DNA of 64,000 nt from Aldehydirespirator sp965220485 (lineage in GTDB: Bacteria > Actinomycetota > Acidimicrobiia > Acidimicrobiales > Aldehydirespiratoraceae): positions 1,488,001 through 1,552,000 of the forward strand of contig OZ244832.1 of the NCBI GenBank assembly GCA_965220485.1, given 5' to 3'. Under the pieces are notes generated by a model. That model worked only from the letters and a program-made list of their open reading frames with translations. It had not been told where the DNA came from and did no database searches. Shown here in pieces: positions 44,924 through 53,480 of this stretch. The position numbers and the translations under genes are program-made. Each line of letters opens with the position of its first letter. Position 1 is the stretch's first letter.

Positions 44924-45871
44924 CTAGAAGTAGATGATCTGCGAGGCCTGTTCGGACACCTCGTCGAGGTCGCCGGTCCAGGCCTGGCTCGACAGGTACT
45001 TCCAGCCGCCGTCGCACACGATGAACACCACCGTGCCGTCGTCGACCCGCTCGGCCAGCCGCACCGCCCCGGCCAGGGCCGCGCCCGACGACAGGCCCGC
45101 GAAGATCCCGGCGTCGGCCAGCCGGCGGGTGCACTCCAGCGACTCGCGGGGCCGCACGATCCGCTTGCCGCTGAGCACCTCCGCGCCGCCCCACTTCTCG
45201 TAGACCGGCGGTATGAAGCCGTCGTCGAGGTTGCGCAGGCCGTCGACCATCTCGCCCGCGGGAGGCTCCACCGCATACACCTCGATCTCGGGGTGCATCT
45301 CCTTGAGGTAGGTCCCCACCCCCATGAGGGTGCCGCTGGTGCCCAGACCGGCCACGAAATGGGTGACGTCGGGCACGTCGCGCAGGATCTCGGGCCCGGT
45401 GGTCTCGTAGTGGACCCGGGGGTTGGCCTCGTTGGCGTACTGGTACAGGAACACCCAGTCGGGATGCTCTAGAGCCATCCGGCGGGCCAGGCGCACCGCC
45501 CCGTTGGACCCCTCGACACCGGGCGACGGCACGATGTCCGCCCCGAACACCTCCAGCATCTGGCGGCGCTCCGGCGAGGTGTTCTCGGGCATCACCACCG
45601 TGATCGGGTAGCCCCGGATCCGGGCGATCATGGCCAGAGCGATGCCGGTGTTGCCCGACGACGGCTCCAGTATCCGCTTGCCGGGGCCGAGAGTGCCGTC
45701 GGCTTCGGCGTCGAGGACCATGGCCTTGGCGATGCGGTCCTTCACCGAGCCGGTGGGGTTGGCGCTCTCGAGCTTGGCCACCAGGCGGACGTCGGGGTTG
45801 GGGCTCAGCTGCGAGACGTCCACGGCCGGCGTGTTGCCGATGAGGTCGAGTGCGTCCCGCTTGAGGCCCAT
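44924..45871 (-). CDS. cysM: Cysteine synthase, CysM (O-phosphoserine) type
   Basis: 315-residue PLP enzyme. The PLP lysine lies in SANPTGSVKDRIAK, phosphate loop in LEPSSGNTGIALA, GLGTSGTLMGVGTYL, and the C-terminal FIVCDGGWKYLSS. The segment LRNLDDGFIPPVY matches the part of mycobacterial CysM that carries the Arg selecting O-phosphoserine (LRN-x-D-x-GF), so it may use thiocarboxylated CysO as sulfur donor. A Mec-type peptidase that would release the cysteine is 3 kb away, but no CysO gene is in the window. Confidence 0.9.
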   Translation of the reverse strand: MGLKRDALDLIGNTPAVDVSQLSPNPDVRLVAKLESANPTGSVKDRIAKAMVLDAEADGTLGPGKRILEPSSGNTGIALAMIARIRGYPITVVMPENTSPERRQMLEVFGADIVPSPGVEGSNGAVRLARRMALEHPDWVFLYQYANEANPRVHYETTGPEILRDVPDVTHFVAGLGTSGTLMGVGTYLKEMHPEIEVYAVEPPAGEMVDGLRNLDDGFIPPVYEKWGGAEVLSGKRIVRPRESLECTRRLADAGIFAGLSSGAALAGAVRLAERVDDGTVVFIVCDGGWKYLSSQAWTGDLDEVSEQASQIIYF

Positions 45872-46006
45872 TTGGATGGTCCCGTGATACTTTCCTAATC
45901 CCGAGTAATTCGATCAAGATTATAACTGTGGAACAGCGCCAACGCGGCGGGCACGGTCAGCACTCGGGCACCGGCACGCCTCTAACGGGCGACTCATCCC
46001 TAGAAG

Positions 46007-47461
46007 CTAGTGCTGCGGCTCCCCGCGATGCCGTCTGCCGGCCAGAGCCAGGGCGGCAGGCACCGTCAGCGCGCAGAGGACGGCCATGACCGCCAGCGAC
46101 CAGGTGTAGGCCGAGGCCAGCGCGTCGGCCACGCTGGCGTCGACGCTGGCCTCGGTCTCGCCGAGCAGGCCGCGAACCAACTCGGCGTCGCCGGTGCGGC
46201 GGTCGACCAGCCAGAACATCACCAGACCCGCGACGGCGGCTCCATAGGCGAACCCGAGCGAGCGGATGAAGTGGTGCGCCGAGCTCACCCTCCCCATTTC
46301 GTGTGGATCGGCGCGGCCTTGCAGCAGCGCGAGACTCGACGTGCTGATGGTGCCGATACCCCAGCCGACGCACGCGAACGCGGCCAACAACCACGGAATG
46401 GGTGCGGTGGCCCAGGCCGCCACGGTAACTGCGACGCCCCCGAAGGCGATGATCATCGAGCCGATGAGGGCGACGGTCTGGGCCCGGCGACGCTGCTGGA
46501 GCGCGCCGGAGAACCACGACGCCGTCGACCACCCCAGCGTGGGCCACAGCACCGCGAAGGCGGCAAACGCGGCTGAAGAGCCGCGGGCGCCCTTGAGGTA
46601 CAGCGGCAGGTAGACGCTGGAGCCGGTACCGCCCGACACCGCCATGGCCGCGAGCACATGGATGTGGCGCCAGCGTCTGGCGGTGATGTGGGGCAGCCGC
46701 ACGACGGGCGCCGGGAAGCTACGAGCGTGCCGGACGTAGAGCGCTGCAAGGGCTGCGCCGACCATCACTAGCACCGCGCTGGACCAATTCAGGTCGGAGG
46801 TCGCCAGCAGCAGGGCGACGGTGAGCGCGCTGAGCATCACCAGGCCCCGCCGGTCGATTGGCTCGGCCGCGGCTCGAGCCTCAACCGGCAGCCGCCTCCA
46901 CCCCACCGCGGCCGCGGCCGCCGCCACGGGAAGGTTGACGGCGAAGACCGCCCGCCAGCCCAGCGTGCTCACCAGGACGGCGGCCAGAGCCGGCCCGCCG
47001 ATGCCCATGATCCCCCACACCGACGACATCAGCGCGTAGGCCCATGGCCGCACAGCCTCATCGAACACCAGACCTATGCATGTGAGCGCGGTGCCGATCA
47101 GGGCCCCGCTGCCCAAGCCCTGCAGCACCCGGGCGACCACTAGCAACTCCATTGTGGGGGCGACCACACACATCGCCGACGTGGCCAGAAAGGCCACGAC
47201 CGTGAGCCGGAAGGCCCGGCGGGCCCCGGCACCGTCAATGAAGGGCCCCACAGCGAGAACGGCGATCGCAGCCGACAGGAGCTCCACCGTCACGACCCAG
47301 GGAAGCAGTGTCACGCGACCGAGGTCATCGCCGATATCGGGGAGGGCGGCCGTGACCGACAGGTTGTTGTAGGAGGCCATGGCCACCGCGGACACCAGAG
47401 CCAGCGACGCAGCCCGGTACTTGGGGCCGAGAAGGCCGCGGGCCCTAGTGCGTGTCACCAC
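46007..47461 (-). CDS. MFS drug-exporter-like transporter (DHA2, 14 TM)
   Basis: 484 residues with about 14 hydrophobic segments. The N-terminal part has LSVTAALPDIGDDLG-RVTLLPWVVTVELL and GPFIDGAGARRAFR (the loop 2-3 signature), and the central cytoplasmic loop follows LDYGRRG-like LPVEARAAAEPID. It resembles proton-driven multidrug exporters; substrate unknown. Divergent from the MaoC-hydrolase gene with 36 bp between starts, suggesting shared control. Confidence 0.88.
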   Translation of the reverse strand: MVTRTRARGLLGPKYRAASLALVSAVAMASYNNLSVTAALPDIGDDLGRVTLLPWVVTVELLSAAIAVLAVGPFIDGAGARRAFRLTVVAFLATSAMCVVAPTMELLVVARVLQGLGSGALIGTALTCIGLVFDEAVRPWAYALMSSVWGIMGIGGPALAAVLVSTLGWRAVFAVNLPVAAAAAAVGWRRLPVEARAAAEPIDRRGLVMLSALTVALLLATSDLNWSSAVLVMVGAALAALYVRHARSFPAPVVRLPHITARRWRHIHVLAAMAVSGGTGSSVYLPLYLKGARGSSAAFAAFAVLWPTLGWSTASWFSGALQQRRRAQTVALIGSMIIAFGGVAVTVAAWATAPIPWLLAAFACVGWGIGTISTSSLALLQGRADPHEMGRVSSAHHFIRSLGFAYGAAVAGLVMFWLVDRRTGDAELVRGLLGETEASVDASVADALASAYTWSLAVMAVLCALTVPAALALAGRRHRGEPQH

Positions 47462-47500
47462 CCGAAGCTATCGGCGGTGACCAACAGATAGAAATATGTG

Positions 47501-48892
47501 ATGCCCGAGCTGACGCTGTTCTTCGAGGACTTCACTCCCGGTGATGTCATCGAGCTCGGCACCTACGAGATGACCGAAGCTGAGATCATCGACTTCGGCC
47601 GGCGCTTCGATCCCCAGTACTTCCACATCGACCCGCAGGCCGCGCTCGACTCGCCCTTCGGGGGGCTCATCGCCAGCGGCTGGCACACCTGCTCGGCCTG
47701 GGCGCGCCTGTGGATCGACAGCCTGCTCAGCCGAGCCGACAGCCGCGGCTCTCCCGGGATGCAGGAGGTGCGTTGGCTGGAGCCGGTGCGTCCCGGTGAC
47801 TCACTCTCCGCGACCGTGGAGATCCTCGACACCCGACCGTCGGCGCGGCATGCGGACCGTGGGACGATCTTCATCGGCTGCACGATGACCAACCAGCACG
47901 GACGCGTCGTGTTCACCGCTCATGGACGGGGCCTGTTCGGCCGGCGACACCCGTTGGGCGAAGGCACCGCGAACGCGCCCTCCCCGGACACCGTAGCCGT
48001 TTCCTCCAGGGCGAAGGATGCCGTGGAGGTCCGATCCTCCGACGGCGTGAAGCTGAACCTGAGGATAATGGGGGGATCCGGCCCTGACCTACTGGTTTGT
48101 CATGCTACGGGGTTCCACGGATTGGCTTACCGGCCGCTGGCGCAGTGCCTCAAGGAGAACTTCAGAGTCTGGGCACTCGACTTCCGGGGGCACGGCTCCT
48201 CGGCACCCGCGCCGGGCGATGATTACGCGTGGAGCGGCATGGGGGCTGACGTGGCCGCGTGCGCGGCGGCGATCGGCGCAGGGCCGCTGTACGGGTTCGG
48301 CCATTCGATGGGCGGAGCTGCGCTGCTGCTGGCCGAGCGGTCCCGTCCGGGGACGTTCGCAGGGTTGTTCCTGTACGAGCCGATCGTGCTGCCGAGAGGC
48401 TTCTTCGACAATGCGAACAACAACCCGCTGGCTGCAGGAGCGCGCAATCGACGCGAGGTCTTCAATTCTCGCGCCGAGGCCCTGGCCCGCTATTCGAGCC
48501 GGTCGCCGCTGGGAGTGATGCGGGCCGACGCGCTGGCCGCATACGTGGAGGGCGCCTTCGTGGATCTGGCCGACGGCCGGGTGCGCCTCGCCTGCTCGGC
48601 TGAGACCGAGGCCCGCACCTTCGAGGCCAGCGGCGGGCTGGCGCTGGAGGACGCGGCAGCCATCAGTGTTCCCGCGGCAGTGGGGGCCGGCACAGTCGGT
48701 GGAGTGCCCAACCCCGGGGCCTTCGCGCCCGCGGTAGCCGAGGCTCTGCCCCAGGGGCGCTTCCGCAGCTTCGAGAACCTGGGGCACTTCGGCCCGCTGG
48801 AGGCGCCCGACGTGGTGGCCGCGGCGGCGATCCGCGAACTGCTCGGCAACTGGAGGCCGAGCCTGCGAGGCCGTGGCCCGAGCGGCCCGTGA
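47501..48892 (+). CDS. MaoC-type dehydratase fused to alpha/beta hydrolase
   Basis: 463 residues. Part one (1-160) is a hot-dog MaoC domain: FEDFTPGDVIELGTYEMTE, RRFDPQYFHIDPQAA (catalytic D-x5-H), GLIASGWHTCSAWARL. Part two (175-455) is an alpha/beta hydrolase: DLLVCHATGFHGLAYRPLA (oxyanion His-x-T-G), nucleophile GFGHSMGGAALL, and His in NLGHFGPLEAP. Normally separate proteins, so a substrate could be hydrated and then hydrolysed. The last residues (LRGRGPSGP) are encoded by a dispersed repeat. ATG at 47501 or the GTG just before it is the start. Confidence 0.88.
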   Translation: MPELTLFFEDFTPGDVIELGTYEMTEAEIIDFGRRFDPQYFHIDPQAALDSPFGGLIASGWHTCSAWARLWIDSLLSRADSRGSPGMQEVRWLEPVRPGDSLSATVEILDTRPSARHADRGTIFIGCTMTNQHGRVVFTAHGRGLFGRRHPLGEGTANAPSPDTVAVSSRAKDAVEVRSSDGVKLNLRIMGGSGPDLLVCHATGFHGLAYRPLAQCLKENFRVWALDFRGHGSSAPAPGDDYAWSGMGADVAACAAAIGAGPLYGFGHSMGGAALLLAERSRPGTFAGLFLYEPIVLPRGFFDNANNNPLAAGARNRREVFNSRAEALARYSSRSPLGVMRADALAAYVEGAFVDLADGRVRLACSAETEARTFEASGGLALEDAAAISVPAAVGAGTVGGVPNPGAFAPAVAEALPQGRFRSFENLGHFGPLEAPDVVAAAAIRELLGNWRPSLRGRGPSGP

Positions 48893-48918
48893 GCGCTGCG
48901 AACAAGAGCGGGAAACTA
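48866..48918 (-). repeat. Dispersed intergenic repeat, copy 6 (inverted)
   Basis: The family core in reverse: cgaggccgtggcccgagcgg and cccgtgagcgctgcgaacaagagcggga. It supplies the last nine codons and the stop of the MaoC-hydrolase gene. Confidence 0.8.
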
Positions 48919-48932
48919 GGAGCGAGCGACGA

Positions 48933-49355
48933 CTAGACGGAGCCGTCGATCTCGACGGGCTCCTCGGTCACATTGCCGTCAAGGATGCGGAACGAACGCA
49001 GCGACGGCTCGGGGTGGCGCAGCGACACGATCACGAAGTGCCACATCCCGAAGGGGTCGAAGCGGGCCGCGTCGGCGATGTCGGTGGGCGACGGGTAGTT
49101 GGTGGTATGGGTGTGGGAGTGCATCACCCCCATGACGGTCAGGCCCGCTTCGTCGGCGGTGCGCTCCACGTCCATCATCTCCAAGCCGTCGAGGACGTAG
49201 ATCTCGCGGGACTCCGCCGCGTTGCGCATGGGAAAGAAGCGCTGCACCCGATCGAAGCCCGGCTGCCCAGCAAACAGGCCGCAGGCCTCGTGGGGCAGAC
49301 CGGCGATGGCGTGGGCAACCATGGCTGCGTGGATCTCCACCGACATCTCCAGCAT
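48933..49355 (-). CDS. Mec-like JAMM/MPN+ metallopeptidase
   Basis: 140-residue cytoplasmic zinc peptidase with E in PHEACGLFAGQ and the JAMM motif HSHTHTTNYPSPTD (HxH-x8-S-x2-D). In mycobacteria Mec removes cysteine from the C-terminus of CysO-Cys made by CysM; a cysM-type gene is present 3 kb away. No CysO (ThiS-like, C-terminal GG) gene is found, so the link is partial. Ubiquitin-like-protein processing of another substrate is possible. Confidence 0.85.
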   Translation of the reverse strand: MLEMSVEIHAAMVAHAIAGLPHEACGLFAGQPGFDRVQRFFPMRNAAESREIYVLDGLEMMDVERTADEAGLTVMGVMHSHTHTTNYPSPTDIADAARFDPFGMWHFVIVSLRHPEPSLRSFRILDGNVTEEPVEIDGSV

Positions 49356-49435
49356 CGCCGGAGAACCCTAGCGGCGGGCCACCAGAGGCCGAGCGCGTAG
49401 ACCGTGGTTCGCTGGGATCTAGCGAACCCTGAGCG

Positions 49436-49485
49436 GGACCCCGGGCCCGAGCGGCCCATAAACGCAACGAACAAGAGCGGGGACA
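49436..49485 (-). repeat. Dispersed intergenic repeat, copy 7 (inverted, diverged)
   Basis: gggcccgagcggcccataaacgcaacgaacaagagcgggg (as gcccgagcggcccataaacg and then caacgaacaagagcgggg). It lies between the divergent mec-like and smpB genes. Confidence 0.75.
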
Positions 49486-49523
49486 AGGCACCCCTGACCC
49501 GCCCACCGGTACCGTGAGCAGCA

Positions 49524-50039
49524 ATGGCCAAGTCGCAGAAGCCTCGGGACGTTCCGGCCGGAGCGTCGGTGGTGGCGACCAATCGGCGCGCCCGTCGGAA
49601 CTACGACATGCTCGAGACCCTGGAGGTCGGCTTGGTGCTGGAGGGCAGCGAGGTCAAGTCCCTGCGGGAGGGCAACGTGCAGCTGGCCGAGAGCTGGGCC
49701 CGCATCGACCGCGGCGAGTTGTGGCTGCACAACCTGCACATCTCACCCTACTCGCACGCCGCGGAGTCGTTCCGCTCCGACCCCGACCGGGTCCGCAAGC
49801 TGCTGGCCCACCGCCGCGAGATCCAGCGCCTCAAGGCCCGCACCGATCAGGAGCGGCTGGCGCTGGTGCCGTTGGCCCTCTACTTCAGCGAGGGACGGGC
49901 CAAGCTCGTGCTGGCCCTGGCCCGGGGCCGCACCCGGGCCGACCGCCGCCGCGACATCCAGCAGCGCGACGCCGACGCCGAGGCGGCCCGCTCGATGGCC
50001 GCGGCCCGCCGGCGCCGCACTGCCGCGGACCAGCCATGA
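49524..50039 (+). CDS. smpB: SsrA-binding protein SmpB
   Basis: 171-residue tmRNA partner in trans-translation. Family core: VVATNRRARRNYDMLETLEVGLVLEGSEVKSLREG read in blocks, ESWARIDRGELWLHNLHISPY, and a basic C-terminal tail (ADRRRDIQQRDADAEAARSM) that enters the ribosomal decoding site. The tmRNA itself is 1.8 kb downstream. The next gene begins at the ATGA overlapping its stop. Confidence 0.96.
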   Translation: MAKSQKPRDVPAGASVVATNRRARRNYDMLETLEVGLVLEGSEVKSLREGNVQLAESWARIDRGELWLHNLHISPYSHAAESFRSDPDRVRKLLAHRREIQRLKARTDQERLALVPLALYFSEGRAKLVLALARGRTRADRRRDIQQRDADAEAARSMAAARRRRTAADQP

Positions 50040-50647
50040 GCCGGGCCGAGTTCGCGAATGTGGTCGGCCTTGTGGCCACTGCGGTGACCTTCGTGCAGAT
50101 CCTTCCCCAGATTATGAGGCTGGTGCGCACGGGACGCATCGAGGGCGTGTCGCCCGCCTGGGCCGCGGTCGGCATGACCATCAACCTGGGCTGGCTCACT
50201 TACGTGGTGGAGGAGAGGTTCTGGGTCACGATCCCGTCGATAATCGCGGCCGTCGTCAGCTTCGCGGTGGCGCTGTGCCTGCTGTACCGCAACGGTGCCG
50301 ATGTGCGCCCCGGCCTGTTGATAAGCGCAGTGGTCGCGGTGGCGAGCGTGGGGATCCAGGTGGCCGCGGGTTGGACGGTGCTGGGCACAGTGCTGGGCCT
50401 GTCCAACGGGTTGTATCTCGGACCCTCGGTGATCGCGGCGTGGCGCTCGCACGTCCCGGCCGGGGTGTCCCCCGTGACTTGGTGGCTGACTGTGCTGGAG
50501 GGCCTGAAGTGGGGCTTCTACGGCGTGCTGGTGTTCTCGGGGCCGATCATCGTCTACGGGTCGACCGCGATGCTCCTGGCGGCCCTGGTACTGCTGCGGC
50601 TGTGGGTGACCCGCCATCGCATCCGGGCCGAGCTCAGCCACGACTGA
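50036..50647 (+). CDS. SWEET/PQ-loop-like membrane protein
   Basis: 203 residues with seven hydrophobic segments and two PQ-loop-like repeats (VTFVQILPQIMRLVRTGRIE; a second, weaker GLSNGLYLGPSVIAAWRSH). Such proteins carry sugars or other small solutes. Its ATG overlaps the TGA of smpB, so translation is coupled although no functional link is known. Confidence 0.75.
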   Translation: MSRAEFANVVGLVATAVTFVQILPQIMRLVRTGRIEGVSPAWAAVGMTINLGWLTYVVEERFWVTIPSIIAAVVSFAVALCLLYRNGADVRPGLLISAVVAVASVGIQVAAGWTVLGTVLGLSNGLYLGPSVIAAWRSHVPAGVSPVTWWLTVLEGLKWGFYGVLVFSGPIIVYGSTAMLLAALVLLRLWVTRHRIRAELSHD

Positions 50648-50783
50648 GGCCGGGCCTCGACCGGGAGTAGGCGTTCACATTCTATTCTGATATATATTGT
50701 TGCAGACCGGCTTGCGAGCCCGCCGCACGAGGGTCGCCGACTGCACTGGCATCTTGCATGATGTGGAACAAGGAGATACATTG

Positions 50784-51116
50784 ATGGACATGTCAGCCAC
50801 TGCGGCTTTGATCAGTGTGCTGGGGGTCGGCCTATTGGGCCTGCTCGGCTATTTCTTGCAGGCACTGCGCGCTGACATCCGCCGCCTCGACGGCCGCCTC
50901 GACCGGCTAGAGGTCGCCCACCGCGAGGAGATGGTCGCCCTAGCGACCGCTCACCGCGAGGAGATGGCCGGGATCAGGGAGACGCTGGGGGAGATCAAGG
51001 CGATCCTTGCCTCCCACACTGCGACGCTGGCCGCGCACGGCAGGCAGCTGGAACGCGTGATGGACCACGGCGAGCGCATCGCCGCCGTGGAGGGGGCGCT
51101 CTCCGCGGCTTCCTAA
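50784..51116 (+). CDS. Small membrane-anchored coiled-coil protein
   Basis: 110 residues from ATG 50784, with AAGGAG about 9 nt upstream. One N-terminal membrane helix (TAALISVLGVGLLGLLGYFL) is followed by a long heptad-rich region including the duplicated HREEMVALATAHREEMAGIR. No family recognised. It ends 2 bp before the convergent RelE-like toxin. Confidence 0.65.
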   Translation: MDMSATAALISVLGVGLLGLLGYFLQALRADIRRLDGRLDRLEVAHREEMVALATAHREEMAGIRETLGEIKAILASHTATLAAHGRQLERVMDHGERIAAVEGALSAAS

Positions 51117-51117
51117 G

Positions 51118-51414
51118 TCACGGGCTGGACTCGCCTCGGCGGGGGCGGTAGACGTCTCGGCGGTGGGCGACGCGGAGGACTACTACCTCCCGGTGTGCGT
51201 CGTCAATCCGGTACAGGACTCGGTAGGTGCCTCTGCGAGCGCTCCACAGCCCCTCCAGGTCGTCTCGCAGCGCTACGCCAACCCGACGTGGGTGGTCCAG
51301 CATTGGACCGGTGATCAACTCGATGACCGCCGCGGCCACCAACTCCGGTAGCTCCTCTGCGATTGTCGTGGCTGCTGGCCCTGCGACGACTATCTCGTAC
51401 CGACCGCCGCTCAT
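51118..51414 (-). CDS. RelE/ParE-type toxin
   Basis: 98 residues with the RelE fold pattern (YEIVVAGPAATTIAEELP, GVALRDDLEGLWSARRGTYRVLYRID, VVVLRVAHRRDVYR). Basic residues R in WSARRGTYR and the final HRRDVYR fit ribosome-dependent mRNA cleavage. The antitoxin gene overlaps its start by 4 bp. Confidence 0.85.
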   Translation of the reverse strand: MSGGRYEIVVAGPAATTIAEELPELVAAAVIELITGPMLDHPRRVGVALRDDLEGLWSARRGTYRVLYRIDDAHREVVVLRVAHRRDVYRPRRGESSP

Positions 51415-51680
51415 GAAGGCCGCAGGGCCCTGACGGCCTCCACGCCGCGCACTGAGTCGCCCTCGACGTAGGCCCGGTGAGCCTCGGCCAGCTGCTGCAC
51501 AGCCTCGCTGTCACCCAGCACTGCCAACGTCTCCTCGAGCGACTCCAGGTCCTCGGGGCTCATGAGCACTGCCGCCGGCGAGCCGTTGCGGGTGATCACC
51601 ACACGCTCGTGGTGGCGGCTTACCCGCTCGATGAACTCCGAGAACCGGGATCTGACCTCTCGCAGTGACTCGCTAGACAT
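51411..51680 (-). CDS. Phd/YefM-type antitoxin
   Basis: 89 residues from ATG 51680. N-terminal DNA-binding part (SLREVRSRFSEFIERVSRHH, VITRNGSPAAVLMSPEDLE) is typical of Phd/YefM; the C-terminal half would bind the toxin. A tgtacacaattgtacc near-palindrome directly upstream (51681-51696) may be the operator. Confidence 0.85.
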   Translation of the reverse strand: MSSESLREVRSRFSEFIERVSRHHERVVITRNGSPAAVLMSPEDLESLEETLAVLGDSEAVQQLAEAHRAYVEGDSVRGVEAVRALRPS

Positions 51681-51783
51681 GTACACAATTGTACCACGGA
51701 CAGGTCCGGAACGGCTCGCGTCTGCTTGCGGTGTGCAGAGCAACACTGCCATCAGGGCCGCTCTCGGTCACGCAGACTGAGTG

Positions 51784-51789
51784 CTATGA
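51784..51789 (+). promoter_or_regulatory. Possible -10 box of tmRNA
   Basis: TATGAT at 51785-51790, 43 bp before the mature tmRNA 5' end, with no clear -35. Confidence 0.3.
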
Positions 51790-51832
51790 TGGGTCCCTTA
51801 GGTGGACGGCAGCTTGAAAAGAGACTGCACGA

Positions 51833-52228
51833 GGGGCTGACCGGTTTCGACGTCGGGACCAGGACGCCGCGGAGTGCGACCGGAGTTGCTCAGACTCCTT
51901 AAACGGGGCACCCAAAGAGACGCCGAAGACGACGCTCTCGTTCTCGTCGCCTGATCTGAACTGATCTAACGACGAGAATCATCGCGACCAGCAATGGCAC
52001 GCGGGGCCAGACCGCTGCAGCCTGGCACCAGAAGCAGGGGTGGACGGCAGGGAGAGACCCGCTGACAGCAGGCAAAGACCGCTGACACCGGAGAAAGATC
52101 CGGCGGCCGGATCCTCGGATCCGCACGACCCGGCGTAGCGGCAGCCGTAAGCCGCAGACTCGGGAATGGTCGTAGCAAGCCCGGTGTCCGCCTGACGGAC
52201 GGGAGTTCGATTCTCCCCAGCTCCACCA
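51833..52228 (+). ncRNA. ssrA: tmRNA (SsrA)
   Basis: 5' GGGGCTGACCGGTTTCGACG is the canonical tmRNA start, and the 3' end GTTCGATTCTCCCCAGCTCC-ACCA pairs with it (GGGGCTG/CAGCTCC) and encodes CCA. The tag frame ends GTQRDAEDDALVLVA then TGA (51960 region), the C-terminal hydrophobic motif expected for proteolysis; compare actinobacterial tags with KRDS... ALAA. With smpB upstream, trans-translation is complete. tmRNA 3' ends are common integration sites, and the accessory region starts right after. Confidence 0.96.
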
Positions 52229-52704
52229 CTCTAAACCATATAACCGCAGGTCAAAGGGCAAAAATTGCGGGCTCAAACATCTGCAATGTTGGTTACAGTG
52301 TCACTATTGCAGGGGTCGTGGCAGCTTTGGACGTCAATGACGGCACCGACGCTCGGCCCGTCACCAAGACGTGTCTACGGGGTCGTCGTCACGACTCAGC
52401 CGTCGCCGTGGAGCGGGCCAATCGGGCGATCAGAACCCGCTCGAAGCCCACCGCCAGGCCTTGGATGCCTGGTCGGCCGACCTCACATCTGACGCCCGCC
52501 ACCACGGCCGCCTTCCGCAGTGAGCCATTCGACTTGACACAGCCCGTTTCGCGACGGACCATAGTTGTCCACAACCGAAACCCCACCTCAAGACCCGGCG
52601 CGTGCATAGGGCGCTCTCGGTTCTTGGGCAGCCCGGGAGGGTTTCGCTTGTCCCGCTCAAGGGAGCCCCTCCCGAGTGACCAACTCTCTCGCCGGAGGCT
52701 GCCC
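52229..52704. other. Non-coding stretch between tmRNA and alpA
   Basis: About 475 bp. It is less GC-rich right after tmRNA (ctaaaccatataaccgcagg, aaaaattgcgggc). A continuous frame runs through but has no start or family signature before MSATTRPE. No repeated copy of the tmRNA 3' end was found within the window, so an attachment-site pair is not proven. Confidence 0.5.
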
Positions 52705-52902
52705 ATGTCCGCGACCACCCGACCAGAACGCCAGATTCTGCGGGTCTCCGACCTCCAAGCCCTGCTGAATCTCTCAAGAACAACGATCTGGCGCCTGCGG
52801 CGAAGGGGCGAGTTCCCGCAGCCCATCCGACTCAGCGCCAACGCCGTCGGCTGGCACGCCCACGACATCGACGAGTGGCTCGCAGAGCGCCCCGAGGCGT
52901 GA
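52705..52902 (+). CDS. AlpA-type excisionase/regulator
   Basis: 65 residues from ATG 52705 with CGGAGG 9 nt upstream. VSDLQALLNLSRTTIWRLRR plus RGEFPQPIRLSANAVGWHAH and DIDEWLAERPEA is the helix-turn-helix of AlpA proteins, which act in prophage or island excision and expression. A near-copy of its 3' two thirds lies at 55886-56005. No integrase gene is seen nearby. Confidence 0.85.
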   Translation: MSATTRPERQILRVSDLQALLNLSRTTIWRLRRRGEFPQPIRLSANAVGWHAHDIDEWLAERPEA

Positions 52903-53477
52903 TCGGAGCCCACGCCCGCGCGGCAGCCCCGTGCTGGTGTTTCGTGGGCACCACTGCGAAAGGACCGCGGACGAAGTGACCCGGCAGAGTCGGCAGTCCA
53001 CCCTTTGGAACCTGCGGCCGACTGCTGATACGAGCCCGCGGTGCGCGTGGGAGAACACCCGACAGGCCCCGCAGATCTCGGCCATCGAGCTGGCACCTAC
53101 GTCCGAGGGCGCTCCTCCGCACGACGACAGGGTGATGCGGATCGCTCGAAGGATCCGGTGCCGGGGTCGGTGCATAGCCACCGAGGACCGGATGCGTCGC
53201 AGGTGCTTCTTGAACCCGCTCGCTGACAAGCTCCCGAAGAGATGGGCACCTCACGAACCCGCTTCACCCGCGGAATTCTCGAACCTTCACTCCATCCGTA
53301 GCCGTCGTCTCGCTCATCGCAAGGCGGGTGCTGGCCGGGAGTTGATGCCGAGGTGCCCCGCGCTCCCTGACCACGAGGACCGTAGCTAAGTCCAGGCGCG
53401 CACGGTGTGCACTAGTCGTACCTAGATGTCATAGCCAATCCCTATTGTCGAACATCTGTTCGTACGCAAGGAGGCTG
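52903..53477. other. Gene-free stretch upstream of the second R-M system
   Basis: About 575 bp. Frames exist on both strands, but none has family signatures or good starts; codon pattern looks random. AT-rich ccaatccctattgtcgaaca near 53436 may be promoter. Confidence 0.4.
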
Positions 53478-53480
53478 ATG

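Noticed and set aside
52931..53389. A 152-residue plus-strand protein
   Set aside because: Poor start, odd composition, overlapping frames on the other strand and no recognisable motif.
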